Notes: generated by a model from the letters alone, not told the origin. Numbered from the stretch's first letter, positions 7,774 to 17,034 are shown. The stretch: DNA of 64,000 nt from Acidithiobacillus thiooxidans ATCC 19377 (GCF_009662475.1 NZ_CP045571.1:1796501-1860500); one strand, 5' to 3'. Translations and numbers: made by a program.

Positions 7774-9027
7774 ATGGCAACAGCACTAGGAAAAAAGGCG
7801 GCGGTGAAAGAGGCGAAGACCTACGACTTTGTCTGGGAAGCCACCCTGCCCGGTGCCAAAGACAAGAAAAAAGGCGAAATGAATGCCGCCAGTGCCAATG
7901 TGGTGCGGGTAGCTCTCCGCAGACAGGGACTGGTGCCGGTTTCAGTCCGCAAAGTACCCCAACCGTTGTTTGGTGAAAAAGGCGTCAAGGAAGCTCAACT
8001 GGTCGTCATGGTCCGCCAGCTTTCCACCATGATCAACGCCGGAGTTCCGCTGGTACAGGCTTTTGAACTGCTGATTAGCGCCACCCAGGGTGCAGCCATG
8101 AAAAAACTCCTTAAGGGTATCCTTAGGCATCTCAAGGAAGGTGAATCACTTTCGCAATCCATGGCGCATTTCCCCAAGTATTTTGATCGCCTGTTTGTGT
8201 CCTTGATTGCCGCCGGTGAACAGGGCGGTATTCTCGACACCATCCTGCTGCGTCTGGCCGAATACCGCGAAAAAACCCTGGCCCTCAACAAAAAGGTCAA
8301 GTCCGCCATGTTTTATCCAGCAGCCATCATTACCGTGATGCTGGTGGTGGTGGTGATTTTGATGATTTTTGTGATTCCGGTGTTTTCGCAACTTTTCAGC
8401 AGCTTTGGAGCCACCCTGCCCCTGCTCACCCAGATTGTCATCAATATTTCCAACTGGATGAAAAGTCACTGGTATATTGTCGTACTCCTGCCCATTGCCG
8501 CCGTGTGGTTATTCATTTATGCCTACAAGCGCAGCCTGCCCTTCAAAACCGTCATTGACCGGATTTCCCTGAAGATTCCAGTTCTTGGCGATATTTTGTT
8601 GAAAGGGGCCGTCGCCCGCTTTATGCGCACCCTGTCCACCATGCAGGCGGCGGGCGTGCCCATTCTGGAAGCGCTGGAAACCCTCTCGAAAGTTTCCGGC
8701 AATGTAATTATTGAAAACAGCGTATTACGGTCCCGCGATGACGTCGCCGCCGGTGGCCGCATCAGCACCCGCCTCAAAACCGATGGTGTCTTTCCCATCA
8801 TGGCCACGCAAATGCTGTCTATCGGCGAAGAAACCGGCGCCATTGAAGTCATGTCCGGCAAGGTGGCGGACTTTTACGAAAACGACGTGGAAGAATCCGT
8901 CAATCGCCTTTCCACCCTCATGGAGCCCATGATCATGGTGGTGTTGGGCGTGATTGTCGGCACTCTGGTAGTCGCCATGTATATGCCGATCTTCAAGATG
9001 GGCGCGGTGGTGACGCATGGGGGGTGA
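7774..9027 (+). CDS. pilC: PilC-like type IV pilus inner-membrane platform protein
   Basis: A 417-residue member of the T2SS F/PilC family, which forms the inner-membrane platform that transmits the assembly ATPase's motion to pilins. ATG 7774 has AAGGTG five bases upstream and gives a family-typical length. Two T2SSF repeats are visible: the first has LVVMVRQLSTMINAGVPLVQ and GGILDTILLRLAEY, the second FMRTLSTMQAAGVPILEAL and GEETGAIEVM, with three hydrophobic stretches and the usual C-terminus LMEPMIMVVLGVIVGTLVVA. Unusually for PilC, it heads a minor-pilin operon and is not next to pilB and pilD. It overlaps the next gene by 11 bp. Confidence 0.93.
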   Translation: MATALGKKAAVKEAKTYDFVWEATLPGAKDKKKGEMNAASANVVRVALRRQGLVPVSVRKVPQPLFGEKGVKEAQLVVMVRQLSTMINAGVPLVQAFELLISATQGAAMKKLLKGILRHLKEGESLSQSMAHFPKYFDRLFVSLIAAGEQGGILDTILLRLAEYREKTLALNKKVKSAMFYPAAIITVMLVVVVILMIFVIPVFSQLFSSFGATLPLLTQIVINISNWMKSHWYIVVLLPIAAVWLFIYAYKRSLPFKTVIDRISLKIPVLGDILLKGAVARFMRTLSTMQAAGVPILEALETLSKVSGNVIIENSVLRSRDDVAAGGRISTRLKTDGVFPIMATQMLSIGEETGAIEVMSGKVADFYENDVEESVNRLSTLMEPMIMVVLGVIVGTLVVAMYMPIFKMGAVVTHGG

Positions 9028-9598
9028 GGGCTTGCCCGAAACCCTGCCCGAAGTTTGGGGTAAAGGCTTTACCTTGATAGAGCTGATGGTGATTATTGCC
9101 ATCATGGCTGTTATCGCAGCCATTGCTATCCCTCAATACAATATCTGGATGGTGCGGGCGCGTATTCAGGGTGCATCAGGTCGCTTGCAGCAGGACATTA
9201 CCTGGGCGGAAGGGTATGCCATCCGTAGTGGCTACCCGGTGCAGGTGTCCGTGAGCAGTGGTGGCACCACTGGTGGCTGCTCATGGAGCATTACCCCCGC
9301 AGCCAGCAATGTTCAGCAGCAGGTGCCGCAGATGTCTACAGCGGAATTTGCCAGCCGTTATCCCAATACGGTATGTAACACCATCACCGGTAGCTCTTTT
9401 AGCAGCTCTTTTAGCATCACGCCCACCGGCATGGTTTATGGCAGCAATAACACGATTACTGGGTCTGCCGTGACCTTTGGTAGTGCGGGCAAGAATGCCG
9501 CCACCTATGGTTACTGGCTGACCCTGCTCAGTGGTGCGGGCAATGTGCGCAACTGTGCTACCAGTGGCTCCAACAGTAGCGTGTGTAACTTGCAATGA
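9017..9598 (+). CDS. fimT: FimT/GspH-type minor pseudopilin
   Basis: A 193-residue prepilin with a 16-residue leader and the type III signal motif KGFTLIELMVIIAIMAVIAA, cut by prepilin peptidase after Gly and followed by the hydrophobic N-terminal helix. The globular domain fits GspH/FimT minor pilins, with a C-terminal disulfide candidate (NCAT...VCN). FimT-type proteins sit at the pilus tip or prime assembly, and some bind DNA. The ATG overlaps the end of the PilC gene, so expression is coupled. Confidence 0.87.
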   Translation: MGGEGLPETLPEVWGKGFTLIELMVIIAIMAVIAAIAIPQYNIWMVRARIQGASGRLQQDITWAEGYAIRSGYPVQVSVSSGGTTGGCSWSITPAASNVQQQVPQMSTAEFASRYPNTVCNTITGSSFSSSFSITPTGMVYGSNNTITGSAVTFGSAGKNAATYGYWLTLLSGAGNVRNCATSGSNSSVCNLQ

Positions 9599-10155
9599 AA
9601 ACGAACATTATTGCTTCCCGGAAAAACTGCGCGATAAATCTTGCCCGAACAGTCCAGTCGGCACGTTTTGATCAAGGTTCCTGTCAGATCAGCCAAACCA
9701 GCCTGCAGCGTATATTGCCTTCCCCTCGCGAAGCTGCAACCTCCACTCAGGCAGGTTTAACCCTCATTGAAGCCATGGCTGCTCTGGCGATTTTTGCCAT
9801 CGGTTCCTTAGGTATTTTAAGCCTGTTCCTCAGCAGTTTTGCCATGACCAATCAGAATCAGAATCTGACATCCGGCTATGAAATTGCCCAGAGTGCCATG
9901 GGTGTGCTCCGGGCCAATGGTGCGCAGGCTTTGAGTCTTAACGGAGCCACTGTCAGCGCCAGTCAGGCCAGCAATGCTTTATTGGACCCCGTTTCAGCGG
10001 TGATGAGTGCCTACGGGATGCCCCCACAAAGCCAGGTGAGCTTGGCACTTACATCGCTCAACAACAACGGTCTCTGCCCCTGCACGGCCACCGTATCCGT
10101 CACCTGGGATGGGGGCGCACAAACCTATACCACACAAAGCATAGTGGGCTACTGA
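9595..10155 (+). CDS. pilV: PilV-like minor pilin
   Basis: A 186-residue prepilin whose ATG overlaps the preceding TGA by four bases. The class III signal is unusually far in: about 50 residues of polar leader precede QAGLTLIEAMAALAIFAIGS, the Gly-cleavage site plus hydrophobic helix (Glu5 present). PilV proteins are minor pilins with PilW, PilX and PilY1. The C-terminal region has a CPC motif. The long leader is odd; a shorter in-frame start was not found between the ATG and the motif, so it is either genuine or an alternative start codon is used. Confidence 0.82.
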   Translation: MKTNIIASRKNCAINLARTVQSARFDQGSCQISQTSLQRILPSPREAATSTQAGLTLIEAMAALAIFAIGSLGILSLFLSSFAMTNQNQNLTSGYEIAQSAMGVLRANGAQALSLNGATVSASQASNALLDPVSAVMSAYGMPPQSQVSLALTSLNNNGLCPCTATVSVTWDGGAQTYTTQSIVGY

Positions 10156-10156
10156 T

Positions 10157-11344
10157 ATGAATAGACTTGCTTCCTCGCAACACTTCAATGTTGGATGCCA
10201 TGAAAACGGCCTGACTTTGGTGGAGTTGCTGGTTTCTCTGGTTGTGGTGGGCTTACTGGCTACTGCAGTTTTCTCCTTTTTTCTGACGACCAGTCAAAGC
10301 GTGAGTCAGCAATCTGCCAGCGGCGAAATGTGGCAGCGCGGCCGCAATGCTTTGGCGATTATGAGACAGGCTATCGAGTCGGCGGGATATGGGTTGCCGA
10401 GTTACAGTCAGTGTCCGAATGGGGTGGTGGGCTACTCGAATACAGGGAATAAACCATTAACTATGACAGCCATCACGGCTTCTATTCAGAGTACCGGTTA
10501 TACCTATGGAAATCCTTATACTTTTAGTACAGTGATCGGTGGTGGCAGTTTTGGGGGGGCGCCTGCAACCACAGTCGCCAGTATTCCCAGCCTGAATGCT
10601 AGTAGCCTTCAAGTGAATAACAGTGCCCCTTTGGAACCTGGAGATATGGCTTTAATTGTACCTGCATCCAGCGGTGGAACTTGTATTTTTGGTGAAATCA
10701 CCACAGTAGGCGGCAGCGGTTCGTGTAAGGGAAACGGGAAAGGTGGAAACGGGGGTAACGGCACAATAACTATGAACTCGGGCGGGGCGTCCTGTGCAAA
10801 AATCAATACGAATCAAATTTTCTCACAATTAAGCAGCGCTACCGGATCCACAATATCAGCAGGCGATTTTACTGATGCTCCACTCTACGATCTAGGGAAT
10901 AATGGATTCGTAGTTAATCAATTTCAGATTTTGGATACTCCGCCAGGCTCAACACAAGTAGGCACCCCAACACTTTACCTTACTCAATACACGACCAACT
11001 CTAGCAATGCTCCAAGTCCCCAAGCTTTGGCATCTGGTGTGGTGGATTTGCAAATTCAGTATGGTTTAGGTACGGACGGTGCTGTACAACAATGGGTCAC
11101 CCCTAACCAATATACTCCCAGTACAACGCTGAGCATTGTGGCGGTACAATTAGCCATGCTGATCCGTTCTTCCCAATACCTTCCAAATAGTTTGAGTCCT
11201 GCTAGCTTTTCCATTTTGGGTAAAACATACACCGTACCTACCACTAATGGTCCAGGATGCTTACAAGGAAACTGCCAACATTATGAATATCATTTATTTC
11301 AGAGCGTAATCCCGGTCCGTAACGGTATTTGGCAGGGAGATTAA
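10157..11344 (+). CDS. pilW: PilW-like minor pilin
   Basis: A 395-residue prepilin with signal NGLTLVELLVSLVVVGLLAT near residue 18 and a large Ser/Thr/Gly-rich extracellular domain, the PilW size class. A Gly/Lys-rich stretch (CKGNGKGGNGGNG around residue 195) interrupts the domain. The region from here to the end of PilY1 is visibly richer in A+T and Asn/Ser codons than the PilC gene, consistent with fast surface-exposed evolution or exchange. It starts one base after the PilV stop. Confidence 0.85.
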   Translation: MNRLASSQHFNVGCHENGLTLVELLVSLVVVGLLATAVFSFFLTTSQSVSQQSASGEMWQRGRNALAIMRQAIESAGYGLPSYSQCPNGVVGYSNTGNKPLTMTAITASIQSTGYTYGNPYTFSTVIGGGSFGGAPATTVASIPSLNASSLQVNNSAPLEPGDMALIVPASSGGTCIFGEITTVGGSGSCKGNGKGGNGGNGTITMNSGGASCAKINTNQIFSQLSSATGSTISAGDFTDAPLYDLGNNGFVVNQFQILDTPPGSTQVGTPTLYLTQYTTNSSNAPSPQALASGVVDLQIQYGLGTDGAVQQWVTPNQYTPSTTLSIVAVQLAMLIRSSQYLPNSLSPASFSILGKTYTVPTTNGPGCLQGNCQHYEYHLFQSVIPVRNGIWQGD

Positions 11345-11346
11345 TC

Positions 11347-12003
11347 ATGGGAGATAATAAATTCAATAAAGCAGACCTTCATGATCAAGAAAAAACGATT
11401 TTACAATCGAAAATCAACCAACAGGAACAAGGAGCCATTCTGGTCATCGTACTGGTCCTGATTTTTGCGGTAACTTTGGCGCTTCTGGCCTATTTGTATC
11501 TGAATAAAAATAATAGCTTTATTGCCTCTAATCTGGCCGTACAAAATGCAGCGCAGGAGGCTACAGATCAGGGTCTGGAGCATGCGTCTGCCTGGCTAAA
11601 CAATCAACCCACATGGCCAGAAATATCAGCAAATTCTGGAACCAATTTAGCACCAAGATTTTTTCTAAACATGCCAACCAGTGGATACTTAACGGCAAGT
11701 ACTCAAAGTGTACCTATACAGGCCCCGAATAATCCAACTTACTGGACTTACTGTGTAAGCAGTAACACATGTCATTCCATTGGAACCATAAGCTATGGTC
11801 CTTTCAGTTATCAGGTGGAGTACGTGATATTTCCAACGGGCGGGATGTCCACCCAGCTCGGGGGTAATGATCAATCCCAAACCGGTACAGGCAACTCAAT
11901 TCAGTCTCGATATTATATTGTTTTCGTCCATGCCATGAACAGCAACGGTGGCGGCCTGGGTGTGACAGTACAGGCAGTGATACGAAAGGTGATAGCCGGA
12001 TGA
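11347..12003 (+). CDS. pilX: PilX-like minor pilin
   Basis: A 218-residue protein starting at ATG 11347, preceded by GGGAG at suitable spacing; an upstream ATG at 11329 lies inside pilW and lacks that site. Near residue 35 it has the PilX N-terminal pattern EQGAILVIVLVLIFAVTLAL followed by NLAVQNAAQEATDQGLEHA (cf. the PilX_N pattern of glutamate plus alanine-rich helix). It belongs to the PilV-PilW-PilX-PilY1 tip complex. It overlaps the start of the PilY1 gene by four bases. Confidence 0.82.
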   Translation: MGDNKFNKADLHDQEKTILQSKINQQEQGAILVIVLVLIFAVTLALLAYLYLNKNNSFIASNLAVQNAAQEATDQGLEHASAWLNNQPTWPEISANSGTNLAPRFFLNMPTSGYLTASTQSVPIQAPNNPTYWTYCVSSNTCHSIGTISYGPFSYQVEYVIFPTGGMSTQLGGNDQSQTGTGNSIQSRYYIVFVHAMNSNGGGLGVTVQAVIRKVIAG

Positions 12004-15000
12004 ATAAATCAATCAAAAAATCGATATCCATTCTTCTCGCCCTGGGGATGAATATTCTGCCCATGCAAGGCTTCATACCTTATGCCCAGGCAGCTGCTAA
12101 TGGTATTAACATCCCTTCTGGGGAACAACCGCAAATCCTGATTATTCTGGATAACTCTCAGGGAATGGCGGGGGTTATCAAGGGAGTTGACGGGCTTTCG
12201 GGTGCCATCATGAGTGGCTCCGGGACTGTGGCTGAAGACGTGAGTTCCAGTTCTCCGGTCTATTATCCGGTAGGAACGGATGGCTTTATCCCGCCTGCAA
12301 CTGCAACAACAGCAGTTGCCCCCGGTACAAGCGTGCAGTATTCCGTACCCTGTAATTCAAGTTTGCTTACTACATTGGGTCAAACTGCTTGTTCTTCCTT
12401 TGGCGCTGGAACATCCTCCAAAGCCTACGTAGACAACTCGGAATCGATGTTTAATATGTCTGAAAATGCTATCCGCTACATACTTGGTCAACCCACCTAT
12501 GCCAATAATATTCAGTTTGGACTAGAGACCTACTCCACACACTCAATATCTCTATACAATACCTGGGTATATTATATGAGTGCTTCTGACGGCTTTAGTT
12601 TTGGCACTAGTCCAACTCCGCCAAAAGGATTGCAGACGGTAGCTAATCCGTGCTATGGGTCTGTATCTAATGGTTCTTTCACAAACTATTCCTGCGGAGA
12701 TATCTATAGTTATTATCAAACTTACGGTGCTATGAAGAATCTAAACACTTCTAATCTTTACAACGATCCGTATTTGTATGTTAAAGATACATCCGATAAT
12801 CCTATTATTAACGATGTCCTCTATGCCACTGCCAACCAATGGGGTACTGGCGCTACAAACAATGTGGGTTCCGAACCCAATACTCCTTCCAATTACAATC
12901 TGGATGGTTATGAGTCTAAACAAATACAAGGTTCATATAACCAGTACACCAATGGACTAGCCAGTGGCAGCAGTCCAACAAGTGCGGGTTATATACCGAC
13001 TTCCCAGCAGGTTTGGAACTCTCAGCGTGGATATGGTTTTGATTCCAGTACTAGTGGTAGCAATGGGAATCTGGTAGTGGCCATAACGAAAAGCAACGCG
13101 GGGAATAATGAAAACATAAATAATAGAATTGTTCCTGAAGTATTAAGTCAAAATATTTCTTATAATAGCGACCCCATCACGGCTTCCGCAGGTTATGCTC
13201 CTGTAGCTGGAGCGTTCCAAACTGCATTGAATTATTTTCAAGGCAAATCCCGTCAAGCATCTTCACCGCCCACCACCTGTGGTAAAAAATATGTGATTTT
13301 TATCACTTTTGGTCAACCCACCAAAGGCACTGGCGGTAAAGTTTATCCGCCATTGGGCAGCGCAGCAGCATCTATATTTGACGTAACATCAATAACCGCA
13401 TCTATGGTCAGCGCCACCACGCCCAGTAACAATGGATTGCAGACCAACAATAATGCTGTGATTGAAGCCGTGAACGCAATTGGTCAATTAGCCCAAAATG
13501 ACGTTAAAACCTATGTTATTGGCGTTGGCTCAGCCGTCAATCCCAGCATTTCTGGTACCACGAAAAAACAACAAGCAGAGGCGCAACAGGGGCAATACGT
13601 ACTGCAGGCCATGGCCAACGCCGGTGGCACTAACACGCTTTATACGGCGACATCATCCAGCCATTTGCAATCCGCTCTGAACACCATTGTCGCGAACATT
13701 CTAGGTAAAAGTGTTGTCTCCTCATACGCTGCGCCACCGAGTGTCACGGTAGGCTCGCTGGAATTTCTTTTGAAGAATGTCAACCCGGTGACAGGCCAAG
13801 GTGATTTATACGCCTATCCGGTCACCAGCAACGGTAGTGTCAGCAGCACTGCCAGTTGGGATGCTAATTCAAATATGACTGCGGCAACACGTTCTACAGT
13901 TTTGTACACAACGCCAATTGGTAACACCACCACCAATGGTGGAAGTGCTCTAACCTTTCCTGCAGTGGCGTCTACAGATTCTGCAGCGTTTGGCACACTC
14001 CCTTCCAATCTAACAGCGAGCGACATTGCCCAGTACACCATCAATCCATCCTATGATAACGGAACATACCTGGGTGGGAGAGATTCAGGGTGGTATGTAG
14101 GCCTTCCCAGTTCAGCGCCTGCGGAAGTATTGACTGCTCCCAACAATGCTAGCTTGCTGAATAACGCGGGGTATCTCAGCTTTGCCTCCGGTCATGCCAA
14201 TCGTCAGAACGCCGTGCTGTTCTCAGATAATGATGGATTTCTATATGCACTAGGATATCAAAATATCGCCACTAGCAGCAGTTCTACTCCTACCGGACCC
14301 ACGCTGCTCTGGGGGTGGATGCCGGGTGCCTTGTTACCCTCTTTACAAAATTATCCTTCATTCTGGCAAGGCAACAATATGGATAACTTTGCGAGTATTG
14401 ACGCTTATGACAATTCCGACAGTAAGTGGCATACCTATGTAGTAGGTGTAGCAGGTAACGGAAGCATCTACTATGACCTACAGCTCACCGGGACCAGCGC
14501 CCCCGATCTGGGAAACGTTGTTGCTCAATATAATTATTCCGGCTATTCACAACCCGTAGCAAGTGCCCCTGTTTTCTATCAGGTTAATTCGCCCGGTGCC
14601 AGTAATTTCGGCCAAACCTGGGCGCTGTTTGCTATTAATAACAGTTCAGGGAGCAATCTGGGCATTCTCAACGTGAGCAGCGGAGCTTTCCAACTAGATC
14701 CGTTACCAATCAGCGATACAGCTACGCCTTATATTGACAGCAATGGCAATCTCTTTCTGGGAGATGGTAGTGGTAATGTCTATGAGATGACGGCGGCGAA
14801 TCTCATCAAGGTGTTAAACAAGCCATCCAATTATTCCATACCTTCTGGGGACTTTACATCAATCGGTAATTATACCACGAACTGGCCCAGTGGCCTCAAT
14901 ACAAACGTACAGTTCATTGGTGGAACATTTTACCAAGGGAAAAATTATCTGCGCGTTCAGGGTCCAAGTGGAATCACCATGTTCAATAATTCCACCGGAA

Positions 15001-15482
15001 ACTGGTCACCGGTATGGACCACTTATTCTGGGGGTGCTGGTGAATGGAGCGGGAGTAGCGCTAGTAGTTACACTTCGAATACCACCATTACACCTTTACC
15101 CTCTGGGTCAACGATTACTGATCAGGCATTAATTAACAATGGCAACGTTATAGTACCTGTTACCGTCCCACCATCAAGCACAGATACCTGCGGTGTCAAT
15201 ACAGCGGCTTATTATATTTATTCATTAGTTAATGGAATTTTTCCTTCCAGCGCTTATGTTTCAACTGGCGGAACCCTGATTACTCTAGACGCTCAAGGAG
15301 GATATGTCATTGGTCAAGGCAATGCGTTAACGCCCTCGGTAACTGTGTTTAATGGCAGCTTACTTCTTCAGGGTGCGGCCAGTAAAAACACCACGGGAGG
15401 CACTTCAGGGTTCGCCTCGGCGATAGGTGCGAGCTTGCCACTAGGAGGTCCGACTGCCTGGCGTCTGGTTTTACAACATTGA
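12000..15482 (+). CDS. pilY1: PilY1-like pilus tip adhesin/assembly protein
   Basis: A 1160-residue exported protein. The N-terminus is a Sec signal peptide ending near YAQAA. A von Willebrand A-like region spans roughly residues 45-530: ILIILDNSQGM at the MIDAS strand, CGKKYVIFITFGQP, and later VKTYVIGVG. The C-terminal half contains propeller-like repeats typical of PilY1, with a candidate calcium loop YIDSNGNLFLGDGSGN around residue 915. The MIDAS DxSxS appears as DNSQG, so its third position is Gly and metal-dependent binding may be altered. PilY1 proteins sit at the type IV pilus tip in adhesion and surface sensing. Last gene of the operon. Confidence 0.85.
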   Translation: MNKSIKKSISILLALGMNILPMQGFIPYAQAAANGINIPSGEQPQILIILDNSQGMAGVIKGVDGLSGAIMSGSGTVAEDVSSSSPVYYPVGTDGFIPPATATTAVAPGTSVQYSVPCNSSLLTTLGQTACSSFGAGTSSKAYVDNSESMFNMSENAIRYILGQPTYANNIQFGLETYSTHSISLYNTWVYYMSASDGFSFGTSPTPPKGLQTVANPCYGSVSNGSFTNYSCGDIYSYYQTYGAMKNLNTSNLYNDPYLYVKDTSDNPIINDVLYATANQWGTGATNNVGSEPNTPSNYNLDGYESKQIQGSYNQYTNGLASGSSPTSAGYIPTSQQVWNSQRGYGFDSSTSGSNGNLVVAITKSNAGNNENINNRIVPEVLSQNISYNSDPITASAGYAPVAGAFQTALNYFQGKSRQASSPPTTCGKKYVIFITFGQPTKGTGGKVYPPLGSAAASIFDVTSITASMVSATTPSNNGLQTNNNAVIEAVNAIGQLAQNDVKTYVIGVGSAVNPSISGTTKKQQAEAQQGQYVLQAMANAGGTNTLYTATSSSHLQSALNTIVANILGKSVVSSYAAPPSVTVGSLEFLLKNVNPVTGQGDLYAYPVTSNGSVSSTASWDANSNMTAATRSTVLYTTPIGNTTTNGGSALTFPAVASTDSAAFGTLPSNLTASDIAQYTINPSYDNGTYLGGRDSGWYVGLPSSAPAEVLTAPNNASLLNNAGYLSFASGHANRQNAVLFSDNDGFLYALGYQNIATSSSSTPTGPTLLWGWMPGALLPSLQNYPSFWQGNNMDNFASIDAYDNSDSKWHTYVVGVAGNGSIYYDLQLTGTSAPDLGNVVAQYNYSGYSQPVASAPVFYQVNSPGASNFGQTWALFAINNSSGSNLGILNVSSGAFQLDPLPISDTATPYIDSNGNLFLGDGSGNVYEMTAANLIKVLNKPSNYSIPSGDFTSIGNYTTNWPSGLNTNVQFIGGTFYQGKNYLRVQGPSGITMFNNSTGNWSPVWTTYSGGAGEWSGSSASSYTSNTTITPLPSGSTITDQALINNGNVIVPVTVPPSSTDTCGVNTAAYYIYSLVNGIFPSSAYVSTGGTLITLDAQGGYVIGQGNALTPSVTVFNGSLLLQGAASKNTTGGTSGFASAIGASLPLGGPTAWRLVLQH

Positions 15483-15791
15483 ACATGCGGGGAAACAGAC
15501 AGCCAAACACTAGCGAGCAGATTATGCCGTATTCAAGTTTAGTCAGTATAGTAGCTGGAATAAAGGTACCTGGTGGTTGTCATGTCGTCAGATGAATCAG
15601 AGGGTAGTGTCGAACTTACATTTCGGCATTCATAATGCTTCGCGTTCATCACTATGATGCTCTATAACCAGCTCCATCTTTCAATTCTTGAAGGCCAATT
15701 ATGCCAGGATGCGAACGGCCTGCGAATTGCCGTTTGTGAAAATTTTCGTGATCACTATGACTACCCTACGATAGAGGAGAATCTTCTCAGG
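15483..15791. other. Intergenic region between pilus operon and toxin-antitoxin island
   Basis: About 300 bp. Apart from the vapB fragment listed separately at 15680-15755, I see no gene and no clear terminator for the pilus operon. Confidence 0.4.
15680..15755 (-). pseudogene. vapB/AbrB-type antitoxin fragment, copy 1
   Basis: Read leftward from GTG at 15755 this gives VITKIFTNGNSQAVRI, the N-terminal SpoVT/AbrB swapped-hairpin of VapB antitoxins (GNSQAVRIP motif), followed at once by a stop. The 74-bp segment 15683-15756 is about 90% identical to 18306-18379, a second vapB fragment ending at the same codon. No vapC is adjacent. Confidence 0.65.
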
Positions 15792-16145
15792 TCAAGATAG
15801 TTCGAGGCGACGCTCAATACGTCCGATGCGCTCAGCCAGCTTGTTCAGCGTGATCTGCTGTCTGGCATCAGTTTCCTCACTCAGATTGATCCCTCGCTTC
15901 ACCAGTGTCATAGCTTGATCCAGGCCAGACATACGATGTTTCAGGTCGCCCATATCATGAGCGATTTGATCCACACGCCCCCTATATGACGTTCGCCGTA
16001 CCTCGCGCGGCTCGAACTGGAAAAGTTGCTCGCCGATGCGTGGGTTGGTCAGCAGAATGGTCGAGAGCTTGTTCACCGGAGCCAGAAATTCATACAAGCG
16101 CGCCAAATCGGAAAGCGCCTTGCTGGTCCACTTCAGCTCCATCAA
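15792..16145 (-). CDS. ParE-type toxin, internally deleted and fused to a coiled-coil C-terminus
   Basis: A 117-residue ORF whose ATG overlaps the antitoxin stop. The start MELKWTSKALSDLARLYEFL is a ParE/RelE-fold N-terminus and TNPRIGEQLFQFEPREVRRT is its central strand region. The helix normally between them is shortened by roughly 15 residues, and the catalytic-side C-terminal strands are missing. Instead, from about residue 53, the frame continues as a different sequence with heptad-like helices (RVDQIAHDMGDLKHRMSGLD, RLAERIGRIERRLEL-like). I infer deletion-fusion between a parE gene and the end of another small coiled-coil gene. Toxicity is doubtful, but the reading frame is open. Confidence 0.6.
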   Translation of the reverse strand: MMELKWTSKALSDLARLYEFLAPVNKLSTILLTNPRIGEQLFQFEPREVRRTSYRGRVDQIAHDMGDLKHRMSGLDQAMTLVKRGINLSEETDARQQITLNKLAERIGRIERRLELS

Positions 16146-16408
16146 CGCGGCATCGGCAGCGGCTGGTCAGTGCTAAGGCTCTCCGCCCACGCTTGCACGG
16201 CCTGGTGATCGATGACGCGGCCGGCGTCTACGTCAGCCAGCGCTACTAGGGTCAGTCTGTCGCGCTCCTCTTCCTGGGCGATCCAGGCGGAAAGCGCCTG
16301 CTTTACGATCCAGCCGCGCGAACGCTCAAGTCGTGAAGCCATCTGATCTACCTTGTCTGCCAACGGAAGCGGTACGTGTGCGGTCAGCACTTTGGTTGCT
16401 GCGGTCAT
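16142..16408 (-). CDS. ParD/CopG-type ribbon-helix-helix antitoxin
   Basis: An 88-residue protein starting at ATG 16408 (GGAGGTGCAAC upstream on the minus strand gives a good ribosome binding site). The N-terminal strand TKVLTAHVPLPLADKVDQMA and the following SRGWIVKQALSAWI form a ribbon-helix-helix DNA-binding fold. The C-terminal region would wrap the ParE partner, whose gene overlaps by four bases. It probably autoregulates the operon. Intact by sequence, although its toxin is rearranged. Confidence 0.82.
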   Translation of the reverse strand: MTAATKVLTAHVPLPLADKVDQMASRLERSRGWIVKQALSAWIAQEEERDRLTLVALADVDAGRVIDHQAVQAWAESLSTDQPLPMPR

Positions 16409-16547
16409 GTTGCACCTCCTTGATGTCCATCGGGCACGAGCCTTTCTGATGTGGTTTGATTTTTTTCAAATCATAGTGATTAGTTTTGAATCAGTCAAAG
16501 TTTCGAGAACCAGCGTTACCGCTGAGAAATACTGAAAAACATAGAGG

Positions 16548-16577
16548 TACATAAACCCTGTCATCTGCTTATAGTCG
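16548..16577 (+). repeat. 30-bp element shared by two TA-operon upstream regions, copy 1
   Basis: This segment lies upstream of hipBA and matches 18456-18485, upstream of the TacAT pair, at 25 of 30 positions (TACATRARCCCTGTCA core). It lies 90-115 bp before the respective start codons. Either the two modules share an ancestral promoter region or this is a common regulatory element. Confidence 0.5.
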
Positions 16578-16610
16578 ATCTATCGCCGTAACCTCGAATT
16601 GTGCAAACAC

Positions 16611-16668
16611 ATCCATAAAATAGTATCCAAATAAACCAATAGTAGATATTATAGTATTTATTATGGAT
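16611..16668 (+). promoter_or_regulatory. Inverted repeat at the hipB start (candidate HipB operator)
   Basis: ATCCATAAAATA at 16611-16622 is nearly the reverse complement of TATTTATTATGGAT at 16655-16668. The pair brackets the likely promoter and the annotated hipB start codon. HipB-type XRE antitoxins bind such dyads to repress their own operon; binding here is inferred. Confidence 0.45.
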
Positions 16669-17034
16669 ATTTTGCCTAACAAAAAGCTGCAGCGGACTGA
16701 GCCGGCTCATGGTCAATCCCGCCGCATGGAGTCCTCTCTGCGGAGCCTTGCCGAGCGGCTGAAACGCGCCCGTAAGCGCCGTGGATGGTCACAAATCGAA
16801 ATGGCCAGATTACTGCAGGTGAGCATTGTTACCTACCGCAAAATGGAAAAGGCGGACCCGGGGACCGCCATTGGCACCTGGGTGGCGGTTTTGTCTTTGC
16901 TGGGGATGCTGGGGGACCTTGATAACCTGCTGTTGTATGACCGTGACTACCAGGGGGCGGCCCTCGAACAAAGCCTGCATACCCGCCGTCGATCCAGAAG
17001 TGTTTCACCCGATGATCTGGCGGATAGCCTATGA
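16663..17034 (+). CDS. hipB: HipB-like XRE-family antitoxin
   Basis: A 123-residue protein with a helix-turn-helix of the Xre type at about residues 27-80: LAERLKRARKRRGWSQIEMA, then LLQVSIVTYRKMEKADPGT. ATG 16663 lies within an inverted repeat and lacks a Shine-Dalgarno sequence; an internal ATG at 16726 would remove a 21-residue polar tail and is a real alternative. Its stop overlaps the hipA start (ATGA), the standard HipBA order. Role: neutralise the HipA kinase and repress the operon. Confidence 0.85.
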   Translation: MDILPNKKLQRTEPAHGQSRRMESSLRSLAERLKRARKRRGWSQIEMARLLQVSIVTYRKMEKADPGTAIGTWVAVLSLLGMLGDLDNLLLYDRDYQGAALEQSLHTRRRSRSVSPDDLADSL

